This document shows, piece by piece, positions 14,654 through 24,325 of a stretch of 33,439 nucleotides of DNA. Location of the stretch: NCBI GenBank assembly GCA_903850425.1, contig CAINLR010000043.1, forward strand, positions 1 to 33,439. Direction: 5' to 3'. Position numbers and translations under genes: made by a program. Each line of letters begins with the position of its first letter. The first letter of the stretch is position 1. The DNA is from an uncultured Verrucomicrobia subdivision 3 bacterium. Its GTDB lineage: Bacteria > Verrucomicrobiota > Verrucomicrobiia > Limisphaerales > UBA11358. The notes beneath the pieces were generated by a model. That model saw only the letters and a program-made list of their open reading frames with translations, had not been told where the DNA came from and searched no databases.

Positions 14654-17600
14654 ATGCCACGTTTGATTCACTTGATCGTCGGTCGAGGACGGAGCTCGTG
14701 CGCCGGGCTGCTGTTGCTTGGGTTGGCCCTGGGGTTGCCCCGACTCGAAGCGGCCTCGGAGACCAATGAGCCACCGGTCGCCAACCCGACGGTCATTACG
14801 AATCTCGCCCAATTCTGGCGGGTGGGAGCCGACCCGGCTTTTCGCGGAGAGTATTGTCATGCCCGGTTGGAAGTGCTCGTGTATTACTGCGACACCAACT
14901 GGAATGTCTATTATGGGCGCTCCGACGACTTGAATACTTTCCTGCCGCTCCGCAACCTGCCGGTCCAACTCAAACTCGGCGAGTTGGTCCGCTTTGACGG
15001 TTTGGTGCTCCCGGCGAGCCAGCAGTTTTTGTGGGACAAGACCGCGATCCAGGTGTTGTCCGCGACGAATCAAATTGCAGCCGTTGCCAGCCAGGGAAAG
15101 TTGTTGAGCCCGGCCGAACTCCAGACGCAGTTCGTCGAAACGGAGGCCCTGGTGGAGGCGGTGGAGGAAGTCTCCAGGTCACTGATCAATCTCAAGCTCG
15201 TGGCCGAGCATACCAGCCTGAAAGCGTATGTGCATTTGGAGCAACCGCTGGCAACCTTGCCTGACTTGGCCGGCCGGGTCATCCGCATCCGGGGTGTTTA
15301 TGGCGCGACTTTCGATCCGTTCGGGAAGATTGTAAATCTCACGCTGTGGGTGGCGGGGACGAACCAAATTCAGGTGCGCGGAACTTTGCAGGAAGATCCG
15401 CAATTTTTGATTCCGCTGGCCACCTCCAGCGAACTGGGCCGGCAAGACACGAATGCCCTCATTCGCATCGCCGGCATGGTCCGCAGCCAGCAGCCGGGCG
15501 AATCCATCACCGTTTGGGATGATACCGGGCAGGTTCGCGTTTTTTCTCCCCAACTGCAGCCGGTGCAGGTGGGGCAGCCGATCGAGGCCATCGGCTATCC
15601 GGTTTTGCAGGGCTACGACCGAAGTCTGCGGCAGGCGACGTTTCGCCCGATGGCCCAACCGGCCGCGGACCGGTTGAACATTTTTACGAATGGCGGCAAG
15701 CTGCATTTGGCCGACCAGGTGCGCGGACTGGACCAGGACAGTCTGAACCCTAACCCACTGGTCAGTTTGGAGGGGGAAGTCACTTGGGCGGACGCGCGGA
15801 CCAATCTCATTTTCATCCAGGACAGCAGTGGTGGCGTGCGCGTCAAGCAAAGCCGTCTTGATTCGGGCAAGCGAATTCAACCCGGCATGTTTGTCACTGT
15901 GGAAGGGGTCGCGGCGGCGGGCGAATTCGCCCCCGTCATCACCAACGCGACTGTGCGCCAGATCGGTTTCATGAGCTTGCCCGTGGCGCCCGAGGTCAGC
16001 TTTGAAGAGGCGCTGACGGGCACCGAAGATGGCCACTGGATTCAACTGCGCGGCTATGTGCGCAAAGCCACTGCCGCCGGTCGCAGTTTGGAAATTCAGC
16101 TCGTGGCACCCGGCGGTGAATTCACGGCGCGGGTTCCCGCGGAGGATGCCGCGCAGGCGCGCCCCGGCTCCGTGGTCATGGTGCGCGGCGTGTGTGTGGC
16201 CCGGGCCAACGCCCGCCGGCAGTTGACGGCCGTGGAGATCTGGTCCAGTCTCGCCGGCTCCGTCCAGACGGAACAGTTGCCGCCGGACGATTTGTTTGCG
16301 CTGCCCGAGCGCTCCATTGCCAGCCTGCGCCAGTTCAATCCGTTCAACGCGCTCAACCGCCACATCCACACGCGCGGCGTGGTGACGCTGCAATTGCCGG
16401 GACGCCTGTTGTATGTGCAGGATGGCGACACCGACCTGCTGGCTTTGAGCAGTCAAACCGATCCGTTGCAGCCGGGCGATCGGGTGGAAGTCGTCGGTTT
16501 TTCCGGCAACAGCGGCGGCAATTTTCTCCTCCGCGAAGCCGTTTATCGCCGCCTGGCCTCCGGGCTGGAACCAATCCCCAAAGACATCACGAATGAGAAA
16601 TCGTTGGATGACGATCGGGACGGATTGCTGGTGCGATTGCAAGGTCTGCTCGTCGAAACCGCCAACCGGCCGGGCAAGACCCGGCTCATCGTTCGGGCCA
16701 ATGGCCGCGCCACGGACGCCTTGCTGGAAGGCAGCGCCGCGCTGGAAAGCGTCCAATGGCTGCCAGGCAGCGTGGTGGCTGTGACCGGCGTGTATCGTGT
16801 CCAACGCGATGAAAACGGCAAACCGATCGCGTTTTTCTTGAGCCTCCGCAATCCCAACGATGTCCGCGTGCTGGTGCCGCCGCCCTGGTGGACTTCGCGC
16901 CGGCTGGCCTTGCTGGTGGTTGTCGGCCTGCCTTTATTCGGGTTCGCGCTCATGTTGGCCTGGCAAACCCGGCGCAAAAACCAGCAACTGGAACATGCGA
17001 AGGTGGCCTTGCAGGACGCCCATGACCGCTTGGAAGACCGCGTTGCGGAACGCACCCGCGAACTGCACGCCGAAGCCGACGCCCGCCAGCACGCGCTGGA
17101 CCGGCTCTCCGAGGCGCAAGCACGGCTCATCCTCGCTTCGCGCCAGGCCGGCATGGCCGAAGTGGCCACCGGCATTCTCCACAACGTGGGCAACACGCTG
17201 AACAGCGTCAATATTTCCACCACGCGGATTGGCGATTTTCTGCAACGCCTACGCATCGAAAAATTTGCCCAGGCGGCGGAGTTGCTGCGGCAACAGGGCG
17301 CCCAGCTGCCCGAATTTTTCAAGGATGATCCGCGCGGCCGCGCCCTGCCGGGCTATTTGCAGCAGTTGGCCGAAAACATGGTGATGAATGAGCAGACGCT
17401 GACGGAGGAGACCCAATCGCTCGCCAAGCAAATTGACCACGTCAAAGCCGTGATCGCGTGGCAGCAAAGCCATGCCAGCGGGTCCAGCCTTACGGAGAAT
17501 TTGAATCCCGTCGAGTTGATGGAAGACGCCCTGCAGATCAACCACCACGCCTACGAACGTCACAGCATTCAAGTGGTCCGCCAGTATGAGAATCCGCCGC

Positions 17601-17968
17601 TGATCACCGCCGACCGGCACAAAGTCCTGCAAATTCTGATTAATCTGCTGACCAACGCCAAACACGCCTTGGCGGCATCACCCGCCAAGCGCGTGGTTTT
17701 GCGCCTCCACCCTGCGGGAATCGACCGCGTGCGCTTTGAAATTTCGGATACCGGCGTCGGCATTCCGCCGGCGAATTTGGAGCGGATTTTTTCGCTGGGC
17801 TTCACCACCCGGCCCGATGGGCACGGCTTCGGTCTGCACAGCGGCGCGAATGCCGCGAAAGAAATGCACGGACGCCTGTTCGCCACCAGCGCCGGCACGG
17901 GCCAGGGCGCCACGTTTATTCTGGAACTGCCGATTGCGCCGTGCCCCCCGGCCGTGGTATCAGTGTGA
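14654..17968 (+). CDS. Membrane sensor histidine kinase with a long repetitive ectodomain
   Basis: Counting from ATG 14654, 1104 residues. A signal sequence spans about 1-34. About 700 residues of beta-rich ectodomain follow, with repeated modules of the form hhxhxGxV...hhhxDxxGxhxV...hxxGxxVxhxG, for example near VRGTLQEDP, IRIAGMVRS, LEGEVTWAD, LRGYVRKAT, TRGVVTLQL and LQGLLVETA. A single TM segment is at about 749-771. A coiled coil (LEDRVAERTRELHAEADA) leads to the dimerisation helix with the phospho-acceptor His near 842 (GILHNVGNTLNS). The HATPase domain has NLLTNAKHAL, DTGVGIP and GHGFGLH. The frame is open from 14246, but the signal peptide supports 14654. The partner is probably the broken receiver/hybrid kinase 18 nt downstream. 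The sensed ligand is unknown. Confidence 0.88.
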   Translation: MPRLIHLIVGRGRSSCAGLLLLGLALGLPRLEAASETNEPPVANPTVITNLAQFWRVGADPAFRGEYCHARLEVLVYYCDTNWNVYYGRSDDLNTFLPLRNLPVQLKLGELVRFDGLVLPASQQFLWDKTAIQVLSATNQIAAVASQGKLLSPAELQTQFVETEALVEAVEEVSRSLINLKLVAEHTSLKAYVHLEQPLATLPDLAGRVIRIRGVYGATFDPFGKIVNLTLWVAGTNQIQVRGTLQEDPQFLIPLATSSELGRQDTNALIRIAGMVRSQQPGESITVWDDTGQVRVFSPQLQPVQVGQPIEAIGYPVLQGYDRSLRQATFRPMAQPAADRLNIFTNGGKLHLADQVRGLDQDSLNPNPLVSLEGEVTWADARTNLIFIQDSSGGVRVKQSRLDSGKRIQPGMFVTVEGVAAAGEFAPVITNATVRQIGFMSLPVAPEVSFEEALTGTEDGHWIQLRGYVRKATAAGRSLEIQLVAPGGEFTARVPAEDAAQARPGSVVMVRGVCVARANARRQLTAVEIWSSLAGSVQTEQLPPDDLFALPERSIASLRQFNPFNALNRHIHTRGVVTLQLPGRLLYVQDGDTDLLALSSQTDPLQPGDRVEVVGFSGNSGGNFLLREAVYRRLASGLEPIPKDITNEKSLDDDRDGLLVRLQGLLVETANRPGKTRLIVRANGRATDALLEGSAALESVQWLPGSVVAVTGVYRVQRDENGKPIAFFLSLRNPNDVRVLVPPPWWTSRRLALLVVVGLPLFGFALMLAWQTRRKNQQLEHAKVALQDAHDRLEDRVAERTRELHAEADARQHALDRLSEAQARLILASRQAGMAEVATGILHNVGNTLNSVNISTTRIGDFLQRLRIEKFAQAAELLRQQGAQLPEFFKDDPRGRALPGYLQQLAENMVMNEQTLTEETQSLAKQIDHVKAVIAWQQSHASGSSLTENLNPVELMEDALQINHHAYERHSIQVVRQYENPPLITADRHKVLQILINLLTNAKHALAASPAKRVVLRLHPAGIDRVRFEISDTGVGIPPANLERIFSLGFTTRPDGHGFGLHSGANAAKEMHGRLFATSAGTGQGATFILELPIAPCPPAVVSV

Positions 17969-17986
17969 ATGCGCCCGAGCCAAGCC

Positions 17987-18115
17987 ATGAGCGAACCAAC
18001 GCTGCCCGCCGCGAATCGCATCCTGATCATTGATGATAACGCGGCGATTCACGCGGACTTCCGCAAAATCCTGACGGTGCCGGTGACGGCCGAGGCCGGG
18101 CTGCGCTCTACGTAA
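17987..18115 (+). pseudogene. 5' fragment of a response-regulator receiver domain, ended by an in-frame TAA
   Basis: ATG 17987 starts a frame reading RILIIDDNAAIHADFRKIL, the first strand and acidic pocket of a receiver domain. It stops at TAA 18113-18115 after 42 codons. The next ORF (from 18119) continues in the same frame with the rest of the receiver, including [12 protein letters not shown]. Related proteins, as I recall them, have Glu near this position (E-x-x-LFGE), so a single G-to-T change (GAA to TAA) would explain the break. A sequencing error is also possible. Confidence 0.7.
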
Positions 18116-18118
18116 TCA

Positions 18119-20095
18119 TTGTTGTTCAGCGAAGCCGCCGAACCGGCGCCGACCGCCCTGCCGGTCTATGAGTTGGATTCCGCGTATCAAGGCGAGGAGG
18201 GATTACGGTTGGTGGAGCGGGCCGCCCGTGAAGGCCGTCCCTATGCGCTGGCCTTTGTGGACGTGCGCATGCCGCCCGGCTGGGACGGCATCGAAACCGT
18301 GAGCCGCATCTGGCAGCAGTATCCCGATTTACCGGTCGTCATCTGCACGGCGTATTCGGACTACTCCTGGCCGGCAATGATGGCGCGGCTCGGATACTCG
18401 CCCAATCTGGTGGTCCTGCGCAAGCCGTTCGAGGTCGTCGAAGTGCTGCAACTGGCGCATTCGCTCACGAGCAAATGGCGGCTCGCCTGCCAGGTCCGCA
18501 ATCACATCGCGGCCTTGGACGGGCTGGTCGCCGCGCGCACGCGGAATTTGGAGGCAGCCAACGCCGTGCTGCAGCATTCCGAGGAGCGGTTCGCCAAGGC
18601 TTTTCGTAACAATCCGGTGCCGCTGCTGTTGGTGGATGCGGCGGATGGGCGGTTGGTGGACGTCAACGAAAGCCTGTTGCAATTGACGGGTATTCCGCGC
18701 GCCGCATTGTTGGGCAAAATGCCGAAGGAACTGAATTTATTCCGCCAGCCGGAAGTCGCTGCAGAACTTCACCGCACCTTGTCGGCCGCTCTCCCGGTGC
18801 GGAACCAGCAAACGGAATTTCAGGCGCACGACGGCAGAAATTTCACCGCGCTGCTTTCGGCCGAGCCATTGGAATTGCACCACCGGCCGCACGCGTTGCT
18901 GTCGCTGCAGGACATCACGGAGCGCATCAACGTGGAAAACCAGTTGCGGCAGGCGCAAAAAATGGAAGCCGTCGGCCAGATTGCCGCCGGGGTCGCCCAT
19001 GATTTCAACAACCTTCTGACCGTGATTCAAGGCCATGCCGAGATGCATTTGCACGACCAGAGCTGGGACGAATCGCTCCCGGATTCGATGCAGGAAATCT
19101 GCCAGGCCGCCCGCCGCGCGGCCGCGCTCACCGGCCAGTTGCTGGCGTTCAGCCGCAAACAAATGTTGCAACCGCGTGCGCTGGACTTCGCGGAATTGTT
19201 GAACAATATCGGCCGCCTGCTCCATCGCATCATCGGCGAGGAAATTCACCTGCGAATTCAATGCGCCGAAAACCTGCCGCCGGTGATGGCCGACCAGACC
19301 AATCTGGAGCAGGTGGTCATCAATCTGGCCGTGAACGCGCGCGATGCCATGCCCAAGGGCGGTCCGCTGACCATCACCGCGGAGCTGGTCGTGGTGGACG
19401 CGCAATACCAGATGCGCCAGCCGGACGCGGTGCCCGGAACCTTCGTCAAATTGAGCGTCGCCGACGAGGGGGTGGGCATGGAAGAAGCCGTGCGGAGCCG
19501 GATTTTTGAGCCGTTCTTCACCACCAAAGCCGTGGGCAAAGGCACGGGCTTGGGGTTGGCCACGGTTTACGGCATCGTCAAGCAGCATCATGGCTGGATC
19601 GAGGTGGAGTCCCGGCCGGGTGCCGGTTCCGTGTTCAAGGTCTTCCTGCCGCTCTCGCCCGGCGACGTAAAGAAGACCGCGGAACCCGGCACCGATTTAT
19701 TCCGCGCCGCCGATTTTAAACCCCGCACCATTCTCATTGTCGAAGACGAAGCGCCGCTGCGCGTGATGGCCGCGAAAATCCTGAAACGGCTGGGCCACAT
19801 TGTCGTTACCGCGCAAAATGGACCGGATGCCTTGATTCTCTGGCCGCAATATCGCGGGACCATTGAATTGCTCTTCACGGATATGCGCATGCCCGGCGGC
19901 ATGAGTGGCCGTGAGTTGGCCGAAAAACTGTTGCAGGACGAACCCGGCCTGCGCGTCCTTTATTCCACCGGCTACAGCGTGGATTTATCCAATCCGGAAC
20001 TCAACTTGGTGGAAGGCGTCAATCTGCTCATGAAGCCTTACGACGTCACCGCGCTGAAGCGGGCCGTCCGGAATATTTTTCGCAGTGCCACGTGA
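18119..20095 (+). CDS. Hybrid histidine kinase (truncated receiver - PAS - kinase - receiver)
   Basis: Open frame from TTG 18119. Order: rest of an N-terminal receiver with phospho-acceptor Asp in [13 protein letters not shown]; a PAS domain ([30 protein letters not shown]); a HisKA domain with His in [14 protein letters not shown]-like context ([10 protein letters not shown]); a HATPase domain ([32 protein letters not shown]); and a C-terminal receiver ([11 protein letters not shown], Asp in [11 protein letters not shown], Lys in LMKPYD). There is no TM segment, so it is cytoplasmic. It lacks the first strand and acidic pair of its first receiver because of the upstream TAA, so that receiver should be non-functional if this start is used. 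The kinase and second receiver look intact. It is downstream of the membrane kinase and probably in the same signalling unit. Confidence 0.85.
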   Translation: MLFSEAAEPAPTALPVYELDSAYQGEEGLRLVERAAREGRPYALAFVDVRMPPGWDGIETVSRIWQQYPDLPVVICTAYSDYSWPAMMARLGYSPNLVVLRKPFEVVEVLQLAHSLTSKWRLACQVRNHIAALDGLVAARTRNLEAANAVLQHSEERFAKAFRNNPVPLLLVDAADGRLVDVNESLLQLTGIPRAALLGKMPKELNLFRQPEVAAELHRTLSAALPVRNQQTEFQAHDGRNFTALLSAEPLELHHRPHALLSLQDITERINVENQLRQAQKMEAVGQIAAGVAHDFNNLLTVIQGHAEMHLHDQSWDESLPDSMQEICQAARRAAALTGQLLAFSRKQMLQPRALDFAELLNNIGRLLHRIIGEEIHLRIQCAENLPPVMADQTNLEQVVINLAVNARDAMPKGGPLTITAELVVVDAQYQMRQPDAVPGTFVKLSVADEGVGMEEAVRSRIFEPFFTTKAVGKGTGLGLATVYGIVKQHHGWIEVESRPGAGSVFKVFLPLSPGDVKKTAEPGTDLFRAADFKPRTILIVEDEAPLRVMAAKILKRLGHIVVTAQNGPDALILWPQYRGTIELLFTDMRMPGGMSGRELAEKLLQDEPGLRVLYSTGYSVDLSNPELNLVEGVNLLMKPYDVTALKRAVRNIFRSAT

Positions 20096-20134
20096 GTCAG
20101 CCTTGCCCAAAACCGGGGGTAGGGTCGGAAAAAA

Positions 20135-20611
20135 TCAGCGCCAAGCCGTAAACAACACCGCCTGATAATTGGCCACGAGCGTCCGCTTGCCTTTGGCAAT
20201 AATCTGATGCCCTTCCGCGCGCAACCGCCGGGCCACACCGGCAACGCCGCCGGGATATTTGGGGTTGATTTCGCCGCCGCTCTTGAGTGTGCGCCAGAAC
20301 GGCGTGATGCGTTTCGCACCTTCCACCTCGGCCTCGGCGGCGGCATGCGCGGCGATCCATGAAAAAATCCCGGTCGTCAGCGGACAGGCGAAATCCGTGC
20401 CGTGCTGTTTGGCGAGCGCGGCGCGAAGTTCGTTGATGGTCACCACGCGGCCTTTGGGAACTTGTTTCATCAGCGCATCCACTTCGCGCGGCGCGGGAAT
20501 GACGAACCGCCCCACGCCCCAGGGTTGTGAATACTTGCCGGCAGCCTCGCCGATTTTCGGCAGGTCCTTGTCGTCCGCCAGTTTTTCGCACCAGGATTTT
20601 TTCGGTTTCAT
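20135..20611 (-). CDS. MGMT-family / alkyltransferase-like protein
   Basis: 158 residues with the fold signature of O6-alkylguanine-DNA alkyltransferases: VPKGRVVTINELRAAL (51-66), then a motif at 103-107 and PKYPGG (117-122). Aligning the active site PCHRV with TPFWRT places Phe105 where the alkyl-accepting Cys should be and Trp106 where His should be. This suggests an alkyltransferase-like (ATL) protein that binds lesions rather than repairing them directly. Cys76 (ACPLTTG) is elsewhere in the fold. Homologues annotated simply as MGMT family are known to me in Bacteroidetes. It converges with the hybrid kinase gene. Confidence 0.8.
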   Translation of the reverse strand: MKPKKSWCEKLADDKDLPKIGEAAGKYSQPWGVGRFVIPAPREVDALMKQVPKGRVVTINELRAALAKQHGTDFACPLTTGIFSWIAAHAAAEAEVEGAKRITPFWRTLKSGGEINPKYPGGVAGVARRLRAEGHQIIAKGKRTLVANYQAVLFTAWR

Positions 20612-20701
20612 TTTATCTATCGGGTGGCGGCCGACGTGTGGCGGCTCTAGCGTTGGTGGAGTTTTTTGTTTGAGCCTCCTTACGCCGGCTGCTGCTTGAA
20701 G

Positions 20702-21085
20702 TTAAAAGTGCGCCACGACTTCGATTTCCACGCCCGCGCCTTTGGGCAGGCCGGCGACTTGGATGGTGGAACGCGCCGGGAAGTTTTCCGTGAAGTATTT
20801 CGCATAGACTTCATTCATGCCGGCGAAGTTCGCGAGGTCGGTCAGGAACACCGTGCTTTTCACGACGTTGGCGAACGTGAGTTGCTGGTCGTCGAGAATC
20901 AGCTTCACATTTTCCAGCACACGTTCGGTCTGGGCTTTGATGTCGCCGGTGATCAAGCTGCCATCGGCGGGACGGATGGGAATCTGTCCGGCGCAGAAGA
21001 GCAGATCGCCAACGCGGACCGCGTGATTATAGGGGCCGACGGCCGCCGGTGATTTCGCGGGTTTAATGATGGTTTTAGTGGCCAT
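20702..21085 (-). CDS. ridA: RidA family reactive-intermediate deaminase
   Basis: 127 residues, full length for RidA/YjgF. It hydrolyses reactive enamine/imine intermediates, such as 2-aminoacrylate, from PLP enzymes. Diagnostic blocks are AVGPYNHAVRVGDLLFCAGQIP, the conserved Arg in FPARSTIQVAGLPKGAGVEIEVVA and the C-terminal EIE. ATG 21085 begins the conserved region. It is on the same strand as the MGMT-like and nadB genes, with 90 and 153 nt gaps, so an operon is possible but not clear. Confidence 0.94.
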   Translation of the reverse strand: MATKTIIKPAKSPAAVGPYNHAVRVGDLLFCAGQIPIRPADGSLITGDIKAQTERVLENVKLILDDQQLTFANVVKSTVFLTDLANFAGMNEVYAKYFTENFPARSTIQVAGLPKGAGVEIEVVAHF

Positions 21086-21238
21086 GAGTTGATTGGTTTT
21101 GGTTCAGAACTGCGAATCGAGTTTGTCGCTTTTAACCGCCAGCGTCAAGGTGCGGCGGATGCTGAACGGAGCGGTCCTGCTTCTTATCCGCCAGGCGGGA
21201 GGCCCGGACCTAAGGCCGAAGGCGATGCCTGCCGCCAC

Positions 21239-22840
21239 TCAATGCCCTCGCCGCACCACGCTGTCGCGTTGCGCCCACTCCGGATTCAAGCTGGGAAAAT
21301 CCAGATTGTAATTCAGCCCCCGACTTTCGGGCCGCATCAGCGCACATTGCACAATCAACTCCGCCACGGTCGCGATGTTGCGCAGTTCCAACAAGTCCGC
21401 CGTGAGGTTGAAATTCCAATAGTATTCATGGATTTCCTCCTGCAAATTGGCGATGCGTTTTTGGGCGCGCTGCAAGCGTTTGTTCGTCCGCACGATGCCG
21501 ACGTAATCCCACATGAGTCGCCGGATTTCATCCCAGTTGTGCGCCACGACCACCATCTCATCCGCATTCGTCGCGTGGCCGGCTTGCCAGGCGGGAATTT
21601 TCAAAGCCGAGCGCGGCGGCGGATTGGAAATAATTTTTACCGCCGCGCGATGCGCGCAGACCAGCGCCTCCAGCAAGGAATTGCTGGCCAGACGATTCGC
21701 GCCGTGCAGGCCCGTGCAGGCCGCCTCGCCCACCGCAAAAAGTCCCGCGATGTCCGTCTCGCCATCCACGTTCGTCACCACGCCGCCGCATTGATAATGC
21801 GCCGCCGGCACCACGGGAATCGGCTCCTTGGTGATGTCTATGCCATAGCGCAGACATGTCTCGTAGATGTTGGGAAACCGTTCGATAATAAACTTGGCCG
21901 GCTTGTGGGTGATGTCGAGCAACACGCAATCCGCCCCGCTTTTTTTCATCTCGCTGTCAATCGCCCGCGCCACGATGTCGCGCGGGGCCAGCGATTTCAT
22001 CGGATGACAACCATCCATGAACTCGCGGCCGTCGAGCGTTTTCAAAACCCCGCCTTCGCCGCGCACGGCCTCGCTGATGAGAAATGATTTCGCCTTCGGA
22101 TGGTAAAGGCAGGTGGGATGAAACTGCACAAACTCCATATTCGCCACCGCCGCGCCAGCGCGATACGCCATCGCCACCCCGTCGCCCGTCGCGATGTCGG
22201 GATTGGTCGTGTAGAGATAAACCTTGCCGCAACCGCCGGTGGCCAGCACCGTCACTGGCGCGGAGAAAATCTTCACGCGGCCGGACTTCTTCTCAAACAC
22301 ATACGCCCCCAGACATTGGTTCGGGCCGACGTAACCAAGCTTCTGGCTGGTGATCAAATTGATCGCCAGATGATTCTCAAAAATCTCGATGTTCGGCTGC
22401 GCCGCCACGGCCGCGAGCAGCGCGCGTTCGATCTCGCGCCCGGTCACATCCTTTGCGTGCAGAATGCGGCGTTCGGAATGTCCGCCTTCACGGCCGAGAT
22501 CAAGCTGTTTGCCACCGTCCTCGCTTGGCGCATCGCTCTCGGAAAATTTCATGCCGAACGCGATCAACTCCGCGATGCGCGCCGGACCATCCTCGACAAT
22601 GGCCCGGACGACACTCTCCTTGCACAAGCCCGCGCCCGCCACGAGCGTGTCGCGCACGTGCGACTCGAACGAATCCACCTTGCTGGTGACCGACGCGATG
22701 CCGCCCTGCGCGTAATTCGTGTTCGACTCCGCGCGGTCTTTTTTGGTGACGATGGCCACGCGCCCGCGCGGCGCGACTTGCAGCGCAAAGGTCAGTCCCG
22801 CGATGCCGCTGCCGAGAATGAGGTAGTCGAATTGCTTCAT
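21239..22840 (-). CDS. nadB: L-aspartate oxidase
   Basis: Oxidises L-aspartate to iminoaspartate, the first step of de novo NAD synthesis; a FAD enzyme of the cytoplasm. FAD-binding [58 protein letters not shown] and [18 protein letters not shown] are all present. The start is ATG 22840 (MKQFDYLIL); an upstream in-frame start at 22861 would overlap panC. Only one base separates the panC stop (22842) from this ATG, so the two genes are translationally linked. The length of 533 residues is normal. Confidence 0.96.
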   Translation of the reverse strand: MKQFDYLILGSGIAGLTFALQVAPRGRVAIVTKKDRAESNTNYAQGGIASVTSKVDSFESHVRDTLVAGAGLCKESVVRAIVEDGPARIAELIAFGMKFSESDAPSEDGGKQLDLGREGGHSERRILHAKDVTGREIERALLAAVAAQPNIEIFENHLAINLITSQKLGYVGPNQCLGAYVFEKKSGRVKIFSAPVTVLATGGCGKVYLYTTNPDIATGDGVAMAYRAGAAVANMEFVQFHPTCLYHPKAKSFLISEAVRGEGGVLKTLDGREFMDGCHPMKSLAPRDIVARAIDSEMKKSGADCVLLDITHKPAKFIIERFPNIYETCLRYGIDITKEPIPVVPAAHYQCGGVVTNVDGETDIAGLFAVGEAACTGLHGANRLASNSLLEALVCAHRAAVKIISNPPPRSALKIPAWQAGHATNADEMVVVAHNWDEIRRLMWDYVGIVRTNKRLQRAQKRIANLQEEIHEYYWNFNLTADLLELRNIATVAELIVQCALMRPESRGLNYNLDFPSLNPEWAQRDSVVRRGH

Positions 22841-22841
22841 T

Positions 22842-23708
22842 TCAAAGTTGCGCGTTGTCAATCAACCGCGTCTTGCCGAAGAAAACTGCCAGCGCCATCT
22901 GTGTGCCAGCCGCTACTTGCTTGACCGGTTCGAGCGTTTCCGGATCAAAGAAGGACACATAATCCAATCGTGCCAACGGTGCAGCCGTGATGAATTCCTT
23001 TAGGTCGGCATGCAAACGCTCGGCGGAAATGGACTGCTTCGTCACCGCCATCCTGGCCGCCTGCAACGCGTGGTAAAGTATCACCGCCTGCGCCCGCTGT
23101 TCGGGGTCGAGATATTTGTTGCGGGAACTCATGGCCAACCCGTCGCGTTCCCGCAATGTCGGCGCGACGATGATCCGGACAGGGAAATTCAGATCGGCCA
23201 CCATGCGTTTGATCACCGCCGCCTGTTGAAAATCCTTTTGGCCAAACACCGCTACGTCCGGCAAAACGAGGTTGAACAGTTTTGCGACTACCGTGGTGAC
23301 ACCGCGAAAATGCGTGGGCCGCGCCGCGCCTTCCATGCTTTGCGACAAATTTTCTTCGACGATATAAGTGCTGTATCCACTACCGGCTTGATGCGGATAC
23401 ATTTCGCCATCGCTGGGGGTGAACACGACATCCACGCCCAGTTCGCGCAAGGATTTCAAATCGCGCTTCAAGTCGCGCGGATACTTGGCGAGATCTTCCG
23501 TCGGCGCGAACTGCGTCGGGTTGACATAAATGCTCGCCACGACCTTGCCCGCTTTGCCGACCACTAACCGCGCGCGTTGCACCAGGCTCAAATGACCGGC
23601 GTGTAGATAACCCATCGTCGGCACGAAGCCAATGTGCGTGCCGGCGCGCTGCCACTTTCTGGCGAGCCGCTGCATCGCGGCGCTCGAGGAAACGATTTGC
23701 ATGGGCAT
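22842..23708 (-). CDS. panC: Pantothenate synthetase
   Basis: Condenses pantoate and beta-alanine with ATP to give pantothenate for CoA. The nucleotide-binding [14 protein letters not shown] contains the HIGH-like motif. SIYVNPTQF, the [27 protein letters not shown] stretch and AMSSRNKYL (KMSKS-like) are diagnostic. Candidate starts are ATG 23708 (MPMQIV) and 23702 (MQIV); the frame is open to 23780, but that extension is basic and not conserved. It is followed after one base by nadB. An ataata box at 23795-23800 (TATTAT on the minus strand) is a weak candidate -10 element. Confidence 0.96.
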   Translation of the reverse strand: MPMQIVSSSAAMQRLARKWQRAGTHIGFVPTMGYLHAGHLSLVQRARLVVGKAGKVVASIYVNPTQFAPTEDLAKYPRDLKRDLKSLRELGVDVVFTPSDGEMYPHQAGSGYSTYIVEENLSQSMEGAARPTHFRGVTTVVAKLFNLVLPDVAVFGQKDFQQAAVIKRMVADLNFPVRIIVAPTLRERDGLAMSSRNKYLDPEQRAQAVILYHALQAARMAVTKQSISAERLHADLKEFITAAPLARLDYVSFFDPETLEPVKQVAAGTQMALAVFFGKTRLIDNAQL

Positions 23709-23823
23709 CAGGTTGGGCGAGCGGACGCGCGGTTTCAATTCTATTTCCCGCTGGCGACGACGTGTGGAGTCTCGATTCAAGACGAGCCTGAAGGATAATA
23801 GCCCTCATGTCGTCCCCTAAACG

Positions 23824-23856
23824 TAGAAAAGCCGCGCGGATTTCTCCACGCGGCTC
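23824..23856 (-). terminator. Intrinsic terminator downstream of the glutaredoxin gene
   Basis: AGCCGCG (23830-23836) pairs with CGCGGCT (23849-23855). On the minus strand the hairpin is followed by TTTTC, a Rho-independent terminator pattern. It is about 20 nt beyond the glutaredoxin stop and separates that gene from panC. Confidence 0.7.
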
Positions 23857-23877
23857 GCCAGATTCAAAAGAATGATT

Positions 23878-24222
23878 TTACCGGCGCACGGCAAAATTGA
23901 GCGGCGCGCTTTGCGGCATTTCATGGGCGCAAGGCTGGTTGATCGGCGCGTCGGGCGTGCGGTCATTCGGCGTCACAACCTGGTTGGCGAGCATCCAGGC
24001 TTCGACTTCCTCGCCGCTGATGTCGGGCAGCATCTGGCCATTGATTTCGACGCACGGACTCATCATCTGGCCGCTCTTCTCGATCATTTCCTGTCGTTGC
24101 ATCGGGTCATTGATGATATCCCGGTCTTCAAACGGCAGGTCGTATTTGCGCAGCACGGAGCGGACACCCTGGCTCCAGCCGCAGCTCGGTTTCAAATAGG
24201 CAACAATTTTTGGTTTATTCAT
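23878..24222 (-). CDS. Monothiol-type glutaredoxin-like protein
   Basis: 114 residues from ATG 24222 (MNKPKIVAYLKPS). The thioredoxin-fold active site is CGWS in KPSCGWSQGVR, with the cis-Pro segment SPCVEINGQ and DISGEEVEAWM. It probably works in thiol redox or as an iron-sulfur or glutathione-linked oxidoreductase. Single-Cys motifs of this kind suggest a monothiol mechanism, although a second Cys is present in the cis-Pro region (SPC). About 28 C-terminal residues after the fold (APINQPCAHEMP) form a short tail with another Cys. It is divergent from the glycosylase gene and ends at a terminator. Confidence 0.87.
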   Translation of the reverse strand: MNKPKIVAYLKPSCGWSQGVRSVLRKYDLPFEDRDIINDPMQRQEMIEKSGQMMSPCVEINGQMLPDISGEEVEAWMLANQVVTPNDRTPDAPINQPCAHEMPQSAPLNFAVRR

Positions 24223-24325
24223 GGCTAGATAGTGCCACACAAGGTCTCATGAGGCAAATTCTTTGCCGACCGAACATGGACCAAAGGATCCGGCAACGAG
24301 ATTGGAGGGCGTCCAAGACCTGAAA

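Noticed and set aside
15179-16804. 541-codon ORF on the minus strand
   Set aside because: Antisense to the kinase ectodomain; the composition is typical of a shadow frame and no motif is visible.
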